Source: Ruminococcus sp.
GTDB taxonomy: Bacteria > Bacillota > Clostridia > Oscillospirales > Ruminococcaceae
NCBI GenBank assembly: GCA_017517145.1
Contig: JAFXAJ010000020.1
Coordinates: 1-43,593 of the forward strand
DNA length: 43,593 nucleotides
Direction: 5' to 3'
Positions within the stretch are counted from its first letter, which is position 1. Every line of letters starts with the position of its first letter. Of this stretch, positions 17,549 to 26,357 are shown piece after piece. A program made the translations under genes and the position numbers. The notes below the pieces were generated by a model. The model was not told the origin of the DNA and made no database searches. It saw only the letters and a program-made list of their open reading frames with translations.

Positions 17549-19510
17549 ATGGAACAATTCAGACTTCATTCAAATTATGCGCCTGCGGGAGATCAGCCCG
17601 AAGCAATAGAAGCTCTTGTGAAAGGGCTGAACGAGAAGAAAAAAGAGCAGATACTTCTTGGCGTAACAGGCTCAGGCAAGACTTTTACAATGGCGAATGT
17701 TATAGCAAAAGTCAACAAACCAACGCTTGTACTGGCGCATAATAAGATTCTTGCAGCCCAGTTGTGTTCAGAATTCAAGGAATTTTTCCCTGAAAATGCC
17801 GTTGAGTATTTTGTTTCCTACTATGATTATTATCAGCCGGAGGCTTATGTTGCAAGTACAGACAGCTACATTGAAAAGGTATCGGCTGTAAATGATGAAA
17901 TAGACAAACTGCGTCATTCGGCGACAACAGCCCTTGCTGAACGTCGAGATGTTATAATTGTATCAAGTGTATCATGTATTTATTCACTGGGAAGTCCTGA
18001 TGAATACCGTTCTATGGTAGTTTCAATCCGTCAGGGTACGGAAAAGCCTCGTGAACAGCTTATAGCGGAACTTATAAAAATACGCTACGAGAGAAATGAC
18101 GTAGCTTTTGAGCGAAATCGTTTCAGAGTCCGTGGTGATGTTGTGGAAATTTTCCCCGCAATGTCAAGTGATACTGCTGTAAGAGTTGAATATTTCGGAG
18201 ATGAAATTGACCGTATTTCAGAAATCAATGTTATTACAGGAGAAGTTAAGGCTGTTGTATCTCATGCGGCTATTTTTCCTGCCTCACATTATATTGTGGG
18301 AGATGATAAGCTTGAAGCCGCATTGACCGAACTTGACAGGGAGCTTGCAGAAAGAATAGAATATTTTCAGCAGAATAATAAACTTATTGAGGCGCAGCGA
18401 ATCGAACAGCGTACACATTACGATATGGAAATGCTCCGTGAAGTTGGATATTGCAGCGGTGTAGAAAATTATTCACGCGTTTTATCCGGCAGACCTCCCG
18501 GAAGCAGTCCGTTGACGCTTCTTGACCATTTCTCCTCAGATTTTCTGCTTATAGTTGATGAAAGTCATGTTACTTTGCCGCAGGTACGTGGAATGTATGC
18601 AGGGGATAGGGCGAGAAAAACAACGCTGATTGACTATGGTTTCCGACTTCCAAGTGCTTATGATAACAGACCGCTTAATTTTGATGAGTTCAACGCACAT
18701 ATAAATCAGGCTATATATGTCAGTGCGACTCCCGGACAGATTGAACGTGAAAAGACGAATATAATAGTAGAACAGCTTATACGTCCGACAGGACTTGTTG
18801 ACCCTGAAATAATTGTTAAGCCTACACAGGGGCAGATTGACGATTTGTATTCGGAAATTAATCAGCGTATTGAACGTGGTGAAAAAGTTCTTGTCACAAC
18901 GCTCACAAAGAAAATGGCTGAGGACCTTACATCTTATTATGAAAATCTCGGCATGAAGATACGGTATCTGCACCATGATGTTGATACAATTGAGCGTATG
19001 GAGATTATCAAGGATTTGAGAAGCGGCGTATTTGATGTATTAGTTGGAATAAATCTGCTGCGAGAGGGACTTGATATACCGGAAGTAAGTCTTGTGGCAA
19101 TACTTGATGCCGACAAAGAAGGTTTCCTTAGAAGTGAAACATCTCTTATACAGACAATAGGCAGAGCAGCAAGAAACGCAAATGGACAGGTTATTATGTA
19201 TGCCGATGAAGTTACAGGTTCTATGGAAAGAGCGATAAATGAAACAGAACGCCGCCGTAAATTGCAGCTTGAATTCAACGAAAAGCATGGCATAGTGCCT
19301 AAGACAGTAATCAAGGAAATAAGAGATGTGCTTGAAATCACATCAAAGAATAAGGTTGAAGCAAAGACAAAGAAAAAGAAGATGACAGCAGCAGAGCGTC
19401 AGGCGCTGATTGAAAGACTTACGGTTGAAATGAAGAATGCGGCAAAAATGCTTGAATTTGAGCATGCAGCATATCTCAGGGATAAGATACGTGAATTAAA
19501 GGGAGAGTAG
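17549..19510 (+). CDS. uvrB: UvrABC excision nuclease subunit B
   Basis: UvrB is the damage-verifying helicase-like subunit of nucleotide excision repair. Walker A is GVTGSGKT, the damage-probing beta-hairpin region is [11 protein letters not shown], and the helicase motifs DESH, SATPG and QTIGRAARN are present. The C-terminal UVR motif, which contacts UvrC, is in [19 protein letters not shown]. The 653-residue length is normal. ATG 17549 follows AAGGAGG by 6 bases and begins the conserved [17 protein letters not shown]; the longer in-frame start at 17507 lies inside a hairpin. uvrA starts 1 base after its stop. No LexA-type operator was recognised. Confidence 0.97.
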   Translation: MEQFRLHSNYAPAGDQPEAIEALVKGLNEKKKEQILLGVTGSGKTFTMANVIAKVNKPTLVLAHNKILAAQLCSEFKEFFPENAVEYFVSYYDYYQPEAYVASTDSYIEKVSAVNDEIDKLRHSATTALAERRDVIIVSSVSCIYSLGSPDEYRSMVVSIRQGTEKPREQLIAELIKIRYERNDVAFERNRFRVRGDVVEIFPAMSSDTAVRVEYFGDEIDRISEINVITGEVKAVVSHAAIFPASHYIVGDDKLEAALTELDRELAERIEYFQQNNKLIEAQRIEQRTHYDMEMLREVGYCSGVENYSRVLSGRPPGSSPLTLLDHFSSDFLLIVDESHVTLPQVRGMYAGDRARKTTLIDYGFRLPSAYDNRPLNFDEFNAHINQAIYVSATPGQIEREKTNIIVEQLIRPTGLVDPEIIVKPTQGQIDDLYSEINQRIERGEKVLVTTLTKKMAEDLTSYYENLGMKIRYLHHDVDTIERMEIIKDLRSGVFDVLVGINLLREGLDIPEVSLVAILDADKEGFLRSETSLIQTIGRAARNANGQVIMYADEVTGSMERAINETERRRKLQLEFNEKHGIVPKTVIKEIRDVLEITSKNKVEAKTKKKKMTAAERQALIERLTVEMKNAAKMLEFEHAAYLRDKIRELKGE

Positions 19511-19511
19511 A

Positions 19512-22331
19512 ATGATAGATAAAATAGTAATAAAAGGCGCAAGGGCTAACAATCTTAAAAATATTGACCTTGAACTGCCCAGAGATAAATTTATAGTAAT
19601 GACAGGACTTTCCGGTTCGGGAAAGTCATCCCTTGCCTTTGATACCTTATATGCAGATGGTCAGCGCAGATACGTTGAAAGTCTTTCGTCTTATGCACGT
19701 ATGTTTCTTGGACAGATGGAAAAGCCTGACGTTGACAGTATTGAAGGGCTTTCACCTGCCATATCCATAGATCAGAAAACAACATCTAAAAATCCTCGTT
19801 CAACTGTGGGAACAATAACAGAGATATATGATTATCTGCGTTTGCTTTATGCGAGAATAGGCGTACCTCACTGCCCAATATGCAACAGGGTAATAGCACA
19901 GCAGACTATCGATCAGATGGTAGACAGAATAATGGAACTTCCGCCGGGTACAAAGGTTCAGCTGCTTGCTCCTATAGTGAGAAACCGTAAGGGACAGTAT
20001 GCAAAAGAGCTGGAAGCTGCAAAAAAATCCGGATTTGTACGTGTCAGAATAGACGGTATAATATATGAACTTACAGAAGAAATAAAACTTGACAAGAACA
20101 AAAAACACAATATAGAAATTGTTGTTGACCGAATAATTATAAAAGAGGGCATAGAAACACGTATAACAGATAGTCTTGAAACCATATTCAAGCATACAGA
20201 GGGGCTTGCACTGGCAGATGTTATTGACGGTGAGGAAATGCTGTTTTCGAGAAATTTTGCCTGTCCTGAACATAACATAAGTATCGGTGAGCTTGAACCT
20301 GTGATGTTTTCGTTCAATAATCCTGTGGGAGCTTGTCCTAAGTGTACAGGATTGGGAATGTTTCGTCAGATTGACATAAAGAACATCATTCCCGATAAAG
20401 ATCTTTCCATTGCGGAGGGCGCAATAAATGCAAGCGGCTGGAATAGTCTTGACGAAACCTCAATTGCCATGATGTATTATAAGGCTATATCAGAGCATTA
20501 TAATGTGCCTCTTGATAAACCTGTAAAGGAGCTTACAAAGTCACAGCTTGATCTATTCATATACGGAACAGGAACCGAAAAAATAAAAATACACCGACCT
20601 GCAACACTGGGCGGCGGCTGGTACATGGCAAGCTTTGAGGGAATTATTCCAAATCTTGAAAGACGTTATCGTGAGACAAACAGCGATTACAGCAAGGCGG
20701 TAATAGAAGGTATGATGATGGAGTGTACCTGCCCTGAGTGTAAGGGCAGACGTTTGCGTCCTGAGTATCTTGCTGTAACAGTTGGTGAGAAAAATATCAG
20801 TGATATAACTGATTTTTCAATAAATACTTCTCTTGATTTTTTCAATTCACTTGATTTGACGAAGCAGGAAAAGCTTATCGGTGAACGTATTATAAAAGAA
20901 ATAAGAGAACGCCTCAGTTTTCTCAGCAGCGTAGGATTAGGATACCTTACCTTATCCCGTTCATCTGGTACTCTTTCGGGAGGCGAATCCCAGCGAATCC
21001 GTCTTGCAACGCAGATTGGTTCATCTCTTGTGGGAGTGCTTTATATTCTTGATGAGCCAAGTATCGGACTTCACCAGCGTGACAATGATAAGCTTATCGC
21101 CACATTGAAACGGCTTCGTGACCTTGGAAACACGCTTATAGTTGTTGAGCATGATGACGATACAATGCTTGCAGCGGATTATATAGTGGATATAGGACCG
21201 GGAGCAGGCGTACACGGCGGAAACGTGGTATTTTCGGGAACTGTGGATGAACTGATGAAGTGCAGAAATTCAATAACAGGATTATATCTCAGCGGAAAGA
21301 AGAAAATACCTGTCCCAAAGAAAAGGAGAGAGGGCAACGGAAAATTCCTCACAGTAAAAGGTGCAACGGAGCATAATCTGAAAAATATTGACGTTGAAAT
21401 TCCTCTGGGAAAATTTATATGCGTTACAGGAGTATCAGGCAGCGGAAAATCTTCACTTGTCAACGAAATAATTCACAAGCATCTTGCAAATAAGCTTAAC
21501 CGAGCCAAAACTGTTGCAGGAGAATTCAAGGAAATGATAGGAATTGAAAATCTGGATAAGATTATATGTATTGACCAGTCGCCTATAGGACGTACACCAC
21601 GTTCAAATCCTGCGACATATACAGGTGTATTCAATGATATTCGTGAATTGTTTGCAATGACACCCGATGCAAAGGCAAGAGGATATAACAGCGGACGTTT
21701 TAGTTTCAATGTAAAAGGCGGACGATGTGAAGCCTGCGAGGGTGACGGTATACTGAAAATAGAAATGCATTTTCTTCCTGATGTATATGTGCCATGTGAA
21801 GTATGCAAGGGAAAACGATACAACAGAGAAACACTTGAAGTTCATTACAAGGGGAAATCAATATATGATATACTTGAAATGACAGTAGATGAGGGTGTGG
21901 AATTTTTTGAGCATATCCCTAAAATTGCAAGAAAACTCAATACTCTGCGCAAGGTTGGTCTGGGATATATCAGGATAGGGCAGTCTGCAACTACACTTTC
22001 AGGAGGAGAAGCCCAGCGAGTAAAGCTTTCTACGGAGCTTTCAAAGAGAGCAACAGGACAGACAATATATATACTTGACGAGCCTACAACGGGACTTCAT
22101 ACCGCTGATGTGCACATGCTTATTGATGTATTGCAGGAGCTGACAGATCAGGGAAATACAGTGCTTGTAATCGAACATAATCTGAATGTAATAAAATCTG
22201 CGGATTATATTATTGATTTAGGTCCGGAGGGCGGCGACGGAGGCGGAACAATTGTCGCCACAGGTACACCGGAAGAAGTTGCGGAATGTGCTGAATCATA
22301 TACAGGAAAATATCTTAAAGCATATTTGTAA
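19512..22331 (+). CDS. uvrA: UvrABC excision nuclease subunit A
   Basis: UvrA is the DNA-damage-recognising ABC ATPase dimer that loads UvrB. Two ABC modules are visible: Walker [10 protein letters not shown] (near residue 32) and GVSGSGKSS (near residue 640); signatures [17 protein letters not shown] and [17 protein letters not shown]; and D-loops in LDEPSIGLH and LDEPTTGLH. Zinc-binding Cys pairs occur as [15 protein letters not shown] and the CEACEGDG...CEVCKGKR finger in the second half. The 939-residue length is normal. It begins 1 base after uvrB with GGGAG inside the uvrB end, so translation is coupled. No clear terminator follows. Confidence 0.97.
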   Translation: MIDKIVIKGARANNLKNIDLELPRDKFIVMTGLSGSGKSSLAFDTLYADGQRRYVESLSSYARMFLGQMEKPDVDSIEGLSPAISIDQKTTSKNPRSTVGTITEIYDYLRLLYARIGVPHCPICNRVIAQQTIDQMVDRIMELPPGTKVQLLAPIVRNRKGQYAKELEAAKKSGFVRVRIDGIIYELTEEIKLDKNKKHNIEIVVDRIIIKEGIETRITDSLETIFKHTEGLALADVIDGEEMLFSRNFACPEHNISIGELEPVMFSFNNPVGACPKCTGLGMFRQIDIKNIIPDKDLSIAEGAINASGWNSLDETSIAMMYYKAISEHYNVPLDKPVKELTKSQLDLFIYGTGTEKIKIHRPATLGGGWYMASFEGIIPNLERRYRETNSDYSKAVIEGMMMECTCPECKGRRLRPEYLAVTVGEKNISDITDFSINTSLDFFNSLDLTKQEKLIGERIIKEIRERLSFLSSVGLGYLTLSRSSGTLSGGESQRIRLATQIGSSLVGVLYILDEPSIGLHQRDNDKLIATLKRLRDLGNTLIVVEHDDDTMLAADYIVDIGPGAGVHGGNVVFSGTVDELMKCRNSITGLYLSGKKKIPVPKKRREGNGKFLTVKGATEHNLKNIDVEIPLGKFICVTGVSGSGKSSLVNEIIHKHLANKLNRAKTVAGEFKEMIGIENLDKIICIDQSPIGRTPRSNPATYTGVFNDIRELFAMTPDAKARGYNSGRFSFNVKGGRCEACEGDGILKIEMHFLPDVYVPCEVCKGKRYNRETLEVHYKGKSIYDILEMTVDEGVEFFEHIPKIARKLNTLRKVGLGYIRIGQSATTLSGGEAQRVKLSTELSKRATGQTIYILDEPTTGLHTADVHMLIDVLQELTDQGNTVLVIEHNLNVIKSADYIIDLGPEGGDGGGTIVATGTPEEVAECAESYTGKYLKAYL

Positions 22332-22387
22332 TATATACCGATTATCAGGGTATAAATTTGTAATATGTAACAAAGAATTGTTAACTT

Positions 22388-22428
22388 TTGACAAAAAGCT
22401 TGCAAATTTTATATTATTGATGTATAAT
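22388..22428 (+). promoter_or_regulatory. Two overlapping promoters before the YGP-repeat dockerin gene
   Basis: TTGACA (22388-22393) pairs with TATTAT (22412-22417) at 18 bases, and TTGCAA (22400-22405) pairs with TATAAT (22423-22428) at 17 bases. The two are offset by about 11 bases. They lie about 100 bases before the start codon. Confidence 0.6.
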
Positions 22429-22526
22429 AAAATTGGGTAATTAAATATAAATGCAGCGATAAAATGTAATAGCCTGTATATTTTATCCGTTTAAATTTAT
22501 TATTTTTTGTGAGAGGAGAATTAATC

Positions 22527-23414
22527 ATGAAAAAAACTGAAAAAACAGCTCTTACAGCAGCTTTGTTTGCGGCTGCTATGCAGGCAGGTACTGCAGCAGC
22601 AACAGCCGAGCCTATTAAAGCTTCTGCGGCTTTTTCATCAACAACTACTACCACTACGGTAGTTGGTATGGAAAATGTAGAAAGAAGTATGCCTGCTGTT
22701 TCAAACGATGCTATAAAAGAGTTTAAGAAAGAAATGTCCGGTGTATACGGTCCGCCTCCGACTACAACGCAGAGCAATGTATATACTGAGCCTTGGGAGA
22801 CAACTACCAGACTTGAAACAACATTTGCAACACTTTACGGTCCTCCTTCAATGTTTACAACTACAGTTGCTGAGCCTTGGGAGACAACTACTAAACTTGA
22901 AACAACATTTGCAACACTTTACGGGCCTCCCTCAATATTCACAACTACAGTATCCTCAAATGATACAGTGATAACAACTACAACAGATAAAGTAATTGCT
23001 GAATTGGAAAGCGACGGTCAGCCTGTATACGGTCCTAAGCCTTTCTATGGTGATGTAAACAATGACGGCAGTACAGATGTATTTGATATGATTCTTCTCC
23101 GTGAGGAGTTTACAAAGCCTAATCCTGAGTATAGCTTCCTTTATGATGTAAACTATGATATGAAAATATCAATCGCTGACCTTGTAGTTCTCAATAAGTA
23201 TTTGCTGGGACAGATTAACAATACGATTAATCCTGAAGATGATGATGTAATTAAAACTACAACAGTGACAACGCAGACAGTATACGGTCCTCCTGTATCA
23301 ATTAGAACAACAGTACCTCATGATGAGGAAGATGTTGTGACAGAGACAACACCATCAATGGCACCTTTGTACGGTCCTCCTCCCTCATGGTTTACAACTG
23401 CTGCTGATGAGTAA
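22527..23414 (+). CDS. Exported Thr-rich dockerin protein with repeated Tyr-Gly-Pro motifs (candidate radical SAM substrate)
   Basis: A 295-residue exported protein I cannot assign to a family. A signal peptide (about 1-35) precedes Thr-rich sequence carrying six Y-G-P motifs: VYGPPP, LYGPPS twice, VYGPKP, VYGPPV and LYGPPP. Two of these sit in an 84-base tandem repeat. A type I dockerin with two calcium loops (GDVNNDGSTDVFDMILLREEF and YDVNYDMKISIADLVVLNKYL, about residues 174-235) lies inside the protein, not at its end, with more YGPP motifs after it. There is no catalytic domain. The start follows GAGAGGAG. A radical SAM/SPASM gene lies 55 bases downstream, so the regularly spaced aromatic motifs may be sites of enzymatic modification; this is inference. 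In-frame Thr-rich codons continue after the stop up to 23456. Confidence 0.75.
   Translation: MKKTEKTALTAALFAAAMQAGTAAATAEPIKASAAFSSTTTTTTVVGMENVERSMPAVSNDAIKEFKKEMSGVYGPPPTTTQSNVYTEPWETTTRLETTFATLYGPPSMFTTTVAEPWETTTKLETTFATLYGPPSIFTTTVSSNDTVITTTTDKVIAELESDGQPVYGPKPFYGDVNNDGSTDVFDMILLREEFTKPNPEYSFLYDVNYDMKISIADLVVLNKYLLGQINNTINPEDDDVIKTTTVTTQTVYGPPVSIRTTVPHDEEDVVTETTPSMAPLYGPPPSWFTTAADE
22788..22955 (+). repeat. 84-base tandem repeat, two copies
   Basis: Copies at 22788-22871 and 22872-22955 are nearly identical and in frame, each encoding 28 residues of the form EPWETTT.LETTFATLYGPP followed by S.FTTTV. Most differences are synonymous or conservative (R/K, M/I), showing a recent duplication kept under protein-level constraint. 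Confidence 0.9.
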
Positions 23415-23469
23415 AATGTTATCACTACTACACAGACAACATTAACACCTATATAAGGAGAAATATTAA

Positions 23470-24543
23470 ATGCTTGATGTTAATAAAAAACTTGATGATA
23501 TGAAAACAATCGAGGCTTATCGTGCTGGACTTATGATAAAGCCTCAGCTTCGCAATCTTTTTCTTGAACTGACTGTGCGCTGCAATGAGAGATGTATCCA
23601 CTGCGGAAGCAGCTGCGGTGATTATGTAAAAGATGAGCTTACATTGCAGCAGTATTCAAAATTCCTTGCTGAAATCAAGGGTGATTTCGGAACACAGGAT
23701 AAAATGCTCTGTATTACAGGCGGTGAGCCGCTTCTTCGCAAGGATTTCTTTGATATTATGGCTGTTGCTCATGAACTTGGTTTCAACTGGGGTATGACAA
23801 GTAATGCGACTCTGATTGATAAGCAGGCGGCAAAGGACTTAAAGCGTGTAGGTATGAACACTATTTCCGTTAGTATTGACGGACTTGAGGAAACTCACGA
23901 CGCTTTCAGACGTACTCCCGGCGGCTATAAAAAGGCTATGGAGGGTATTGAAAACCTTATTGAAGTAGGCGGATTTCAGGCTATACAGGTAACAACAGTT
24001 GTTACTCACGAGAATATCGGACAGCTTGACGAGCTTTACAAGATTTTTAACGACATGGACATTGACTCATGGCGTATAATCAACATGGAACCTATCGGCA
24101 GAGCAAAACAGTATCCTAATCTGCTGCTTACTCCTGACGATTATCGTTATATGTTCGAGTATATCAGAAACAAGCGTATTGCAGGCGAACCTGTAACTTA
24201 TGGCTGCAGTCATTACCTTGGACTTGAGTATGAGCGTGAGGTTCGTGACTGGTATTATCTCTGTGTAGCTGGTACATACATTGCAAGTATCATGGCAAAC
24301 GGAGATATTACAGCATGTCTTGACATTGACCGCCGCCCTGAATTTATCAGAGGAAATATACTCAAAGATCGTTTCAAGGATGTCTGGGACAATAACTTTG
24401 ATATTTTCCGTAAGGATCTTGCTAACGAGAATGAAAAGTGCCGTAATTGTGCTGAAAAATGCCGTTGTCATGGTGATTCCTACCATACATGGAATTTTGA
24501 CGCCAGCGAACCGCAGCTCTGCTTTAAGGATATTTTGTTCTGA
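23470..24543 (+). CDS. Radical SAM/SPASM-domain protein, probable peptide-modifying enzyme
   Basis: A 357-residue radical SAM enzyme. The [4Fe-4S] cluster that cleaves SAM is bound by CNERCIHC (CX3CX2C, near residues 38-45), and the SAM-binding GGE motif is in CITGGEPLLRKDF. The C-terminal third is a SPASM region with many Cys: CSHY, YYLCVAG, ITACLDI, and the cluster CRNCAEKCRCHG, which would bind auxiliary Fe-S clusters. SPASM enzymes commonly install C-S, C-C or C-O links in ribosomally made peptides, or mature enzymes. The adjacent upstream gene, with six YGP motifs, is the obvious candidate target. A strong AAGGAG site precedes the start. The exact family and reaction are not recognisable from sequence alone. 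Confidence 0.88.
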   Translation: MLDVNKKLDDMKTIEAYRAGLMIKPQLRNLFLELTVRCNERCIHCGSSCGDYVKDELTLQQYSKFLAEIKGDFGTQDKMLCITGGEPLLRKDFFDIMAVAHELGFNWGMTSNATLIDKQAAKDLKRVGMNTISVSIDGLEETHDAFRRTPGGYKKAMEGIENLIEVGGFQAIQVTTVVTHENIGQLDELYKIFNDMDIDSWRIINMEPIGRAKQYPNLLLTPDDYRYMFEYIRNKRIAGEPVTYGCSHYLGLEYEREVRDWYYLCVAGTYIASIMANGDITACLDIDRRPEFIRGNILKDRFKDVWDNNFDIFRKDLANENEKCRNCAEKCRCHGDSYHTWNFDASEPQLCFKDILF

Positions 24544-24557
24544 TAGGGTGATATTCC

Positions 24558-25118
24558 GTGCAGACAAGGGAATTAATAAAGCTAATTGATACCGCTTTGA
24601 TTGACATCTGGGAAAATAATATAAAGTCAGATTATGAATGTGGTTGGCTTCTTAAAGAAGATACACTGAAAAATGCTCTTTATTTCCATTTGCGCAATAA
24701 ACTCGGTGCGGTATTTGATTATAATAATATCCGTATTTTTACTGAATTTACAGATTGTGAATTTAAAGGAACAGGTAAAAGAGTAGACATTGTCATTGCT
24801 CGTGTAAATATGAAAGCCCCATCAAGATACTGGGGTGATGATGTAACGGAAACACTTGCAGTAATTGAATTAAAGTACAAAACAGGATTTGCACCTAATA
24901 GGATTATATATGATGATTTTGACAAACTTAAAAATTATGCTAAAGGTATCGGCATAGACGCAAAGCTTTATATGGCTACTATCTGGGAATATGAAGATGA
25001 CCTTGTGCCGTGGTTAACAAAGCCAGAATCTTGGGCAAAAGGCAGATTAACTGAACTTAACGCTTCTTATAAAAACGATGGAAGCGGAGAAATACAGTTT
25101 TACACATACAAACACTAA
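24558..25118 (+). CDS. Hypothetical protein with PD-(D/E)XK nuclease-like signature
   Basis: A 186-residue soluble protein of unknown function. A central strand pair, RVDIVIARV followed about 30 residues later by AVIELKYK, gives the D...ExK arrangement of the PD-(D/E)XK nuclease fold. An N-terminal helix ends in DTLKNALYFHLRNKL, which resembles the helix preceding this motif in such proteins. The start is a GTG with AGGGTGA 7 bases upstream, 14 bases after the radical SAM gene, so it is probably in the same operon and ends at a strong terminator. A nuclease role is only inferred from the motif; it may be a non-nucleolytic relative. Confidence 0.7.
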   Translation: MQTRELIKLIDTALIDIWENNIKSDYECGWLLKEDTLKNALYFHLRNKLGAVFDYNNIRIFTEFTDCEFKGTGKRVDIVIARVNMKAPSRYWGDDVTETLAVIELKYKTGFAPNRIIYDDFDKLKNYAKGIGIDAKLYMATIWEYEDDLVPWLTKPESWAKGRLTELNASYKNDGSGEIQFYTYKH

Positions 25119-25120
25119 TA

Positions 25121-25154
25121 AAAACCGGACTATTTCCAGAGTAGTCCGGTTTTT
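25121..25154 (+). terminator. Terminator of the YGP/radical SAM operon
   Basis: Twelve-bp inverted repeat (25121-25132 and 25142-25153) with a 9-base loop and a T-run, directly after the ExK protein gene. Confidence 0.92.
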
Positions 25155-25216
25155 TATTTTAAAAGATTGAAGCAAGTCGAAATATTTATTTTTTTACGAT
25201 TATTTCGAATTTAAAG

Positions 25217-25245
25217 TTGACAAAATGTGAAAAATGTGGTAAAAT
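25217..25245 (+). promoter_or_regulatory. Promoter of the large NTPase operon
   Basis: TTGACA (25217-25222) and TAAAAT (25240-25245) with a 17-base spacer, giving an mRNA leader of about 80 bases. It is the only good promoter I see before the genes spanning 25,333-42,362. Confidence 0.75.
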
Positions 25246-25332
25246 TTTATGTATGAATAGTGAAATTTTTACGAAACATCATTTGTGTGTTTTGATAAAA
25301 AAGTAATAAGTTTGTTGACGAGGAGCGAAAAA

Positions 25333-26352
25333 ATGTTAGATAATCTGGAAGTTTTTTTTGAAAATTATTTAATTTTAGGAAAAAATTCTGCTTGGTGGAT
25401 CGGGGTTATAGCCGCAATTGCCCATATAATCTTTATGATTGCGTGTCTGGGTGCAAATAACGGAGATAACCAGATAAAAGGAAAAAGTACCAGTCATAAC
25501 ACGATAAACACCTATTTATGGGCAGCTGTAATAGCCGCATTTCCTGTGGTGGGGCTTATTGGCTATCTTTTGCTGTCAGTACTTCCTTACAATATGTGGA
25601 AGAAAAAACATGGAGAAGCCCCATTTCCCTTGACTTGCAGGATAGATAAACCCGTCTGGATACTGGTGCTTCTGGCATTGGTTGCAGGTGCGGTATATAA
25701 TAAGCTGTTTGATTCGTCGAATATAAAATTAGCATTTGTAGTTCCAATGCTTATGTGGATAGCTATTACAATAACTGATTTCAGCATGAATTATTTTGGC
25801 AGATATATCTTTGTAGCATTATCAGATAAAGAAAATCAGCGTACAGATATTTGTGAAACGAATAATCTTTTCGGTGTTGAGCATTTTAAGGAGCTGGATA
25901 TATCAAACGAGCCTGCTATGTTCGGCAAAGAATCACACATAGCAAGAACAGCCGCAGATGAAATTATAGGAAATGGTGTTTTTGCAAAGAGCGATGTTGC
26001 TTCTTTTTCAAATAAGGTTGGAGTAATTAATTACGTAAACAGTGACGGAAATGCAAATGAGTATTATTTTATGTATTGCGGATATGATAAAGAATTTAAA
26101 AAGAAATATTCAGATATATACGATGCAAAATATATTGGTAGAGGTGTAACAAGATACATTCAGGCTTACTGGGAAGACGGTGAAACGAAGAAATGCACTG
26201 ACAGAATTCTTTATCGTGTAACGCCAACCATAAAAAATGTGTTGCTGCGTTCAGTTTCCGTTTTTTCTGTAATTTATATTCTCAGCTCGCCTAAAACAGC
26301 AGAATTAAGCGGAAAAATCATTTCATTTATTTGCAGTAAAATCGGAGGATAA
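25333..26352 (+). CDS. Multi-span membrane protein, first gene of NTPase operon
   Basis: A 339-residue protein of no family I recognise. Hydrophobic segments near residues 20-40, 55-80, 98-118 and 128-155 form four membrane helices. A soluble, charged region of about 150 residues follows, with a fifth hydrophobic segment (about residues 310-328) near the C-terminus. The layout suggests a membrane platform with a large cytosolic domain. The start ATG follows GAGGAG by 8 bases; a longer in-frame start at 25285 lacks a site. The Hsp70-like gene begins 5 bases after its stop, so it probably anchors the operon's complex. No enzymatic motif is visible. Confidence 0.75.
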   Translation: MLDNLEVFFENYLILGKNSAWWIGVIAAIAHIIFMIACLGANNGDNQIKGKSTSHNTINTYLWAAVIAAFPVVGLIGYLLLSVLPYNMWKKKHGEAPFPLTCRIDKPVWILVLLALVAGAVYNKLFDSSNIKLAFVVPMLMWIAITITDFSMNYFGRYIFVALSDKENQRTDICETNNLFGVEHFKELDISNEPAMFGKESHIARTAADEIIGNGVFAKSDVASFSNKVGVINYVNSDGNANEYYFMYCGYDKEFKKKYSDIYDAKYIGRGVTRYIQAYWEDGETKKCTDRILYRVTPTIKNVLLRSVSVFSVIYILSSPKTAELSGKIISFICSKIGG

Positions 26353-26357
26353 AGTAT

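Noticed and set aside
22788..22955. CRISPR array
   Set aside because: Only two abutting 84-base copies, in frame inside a coding gene, with no spacers and no cas genes.
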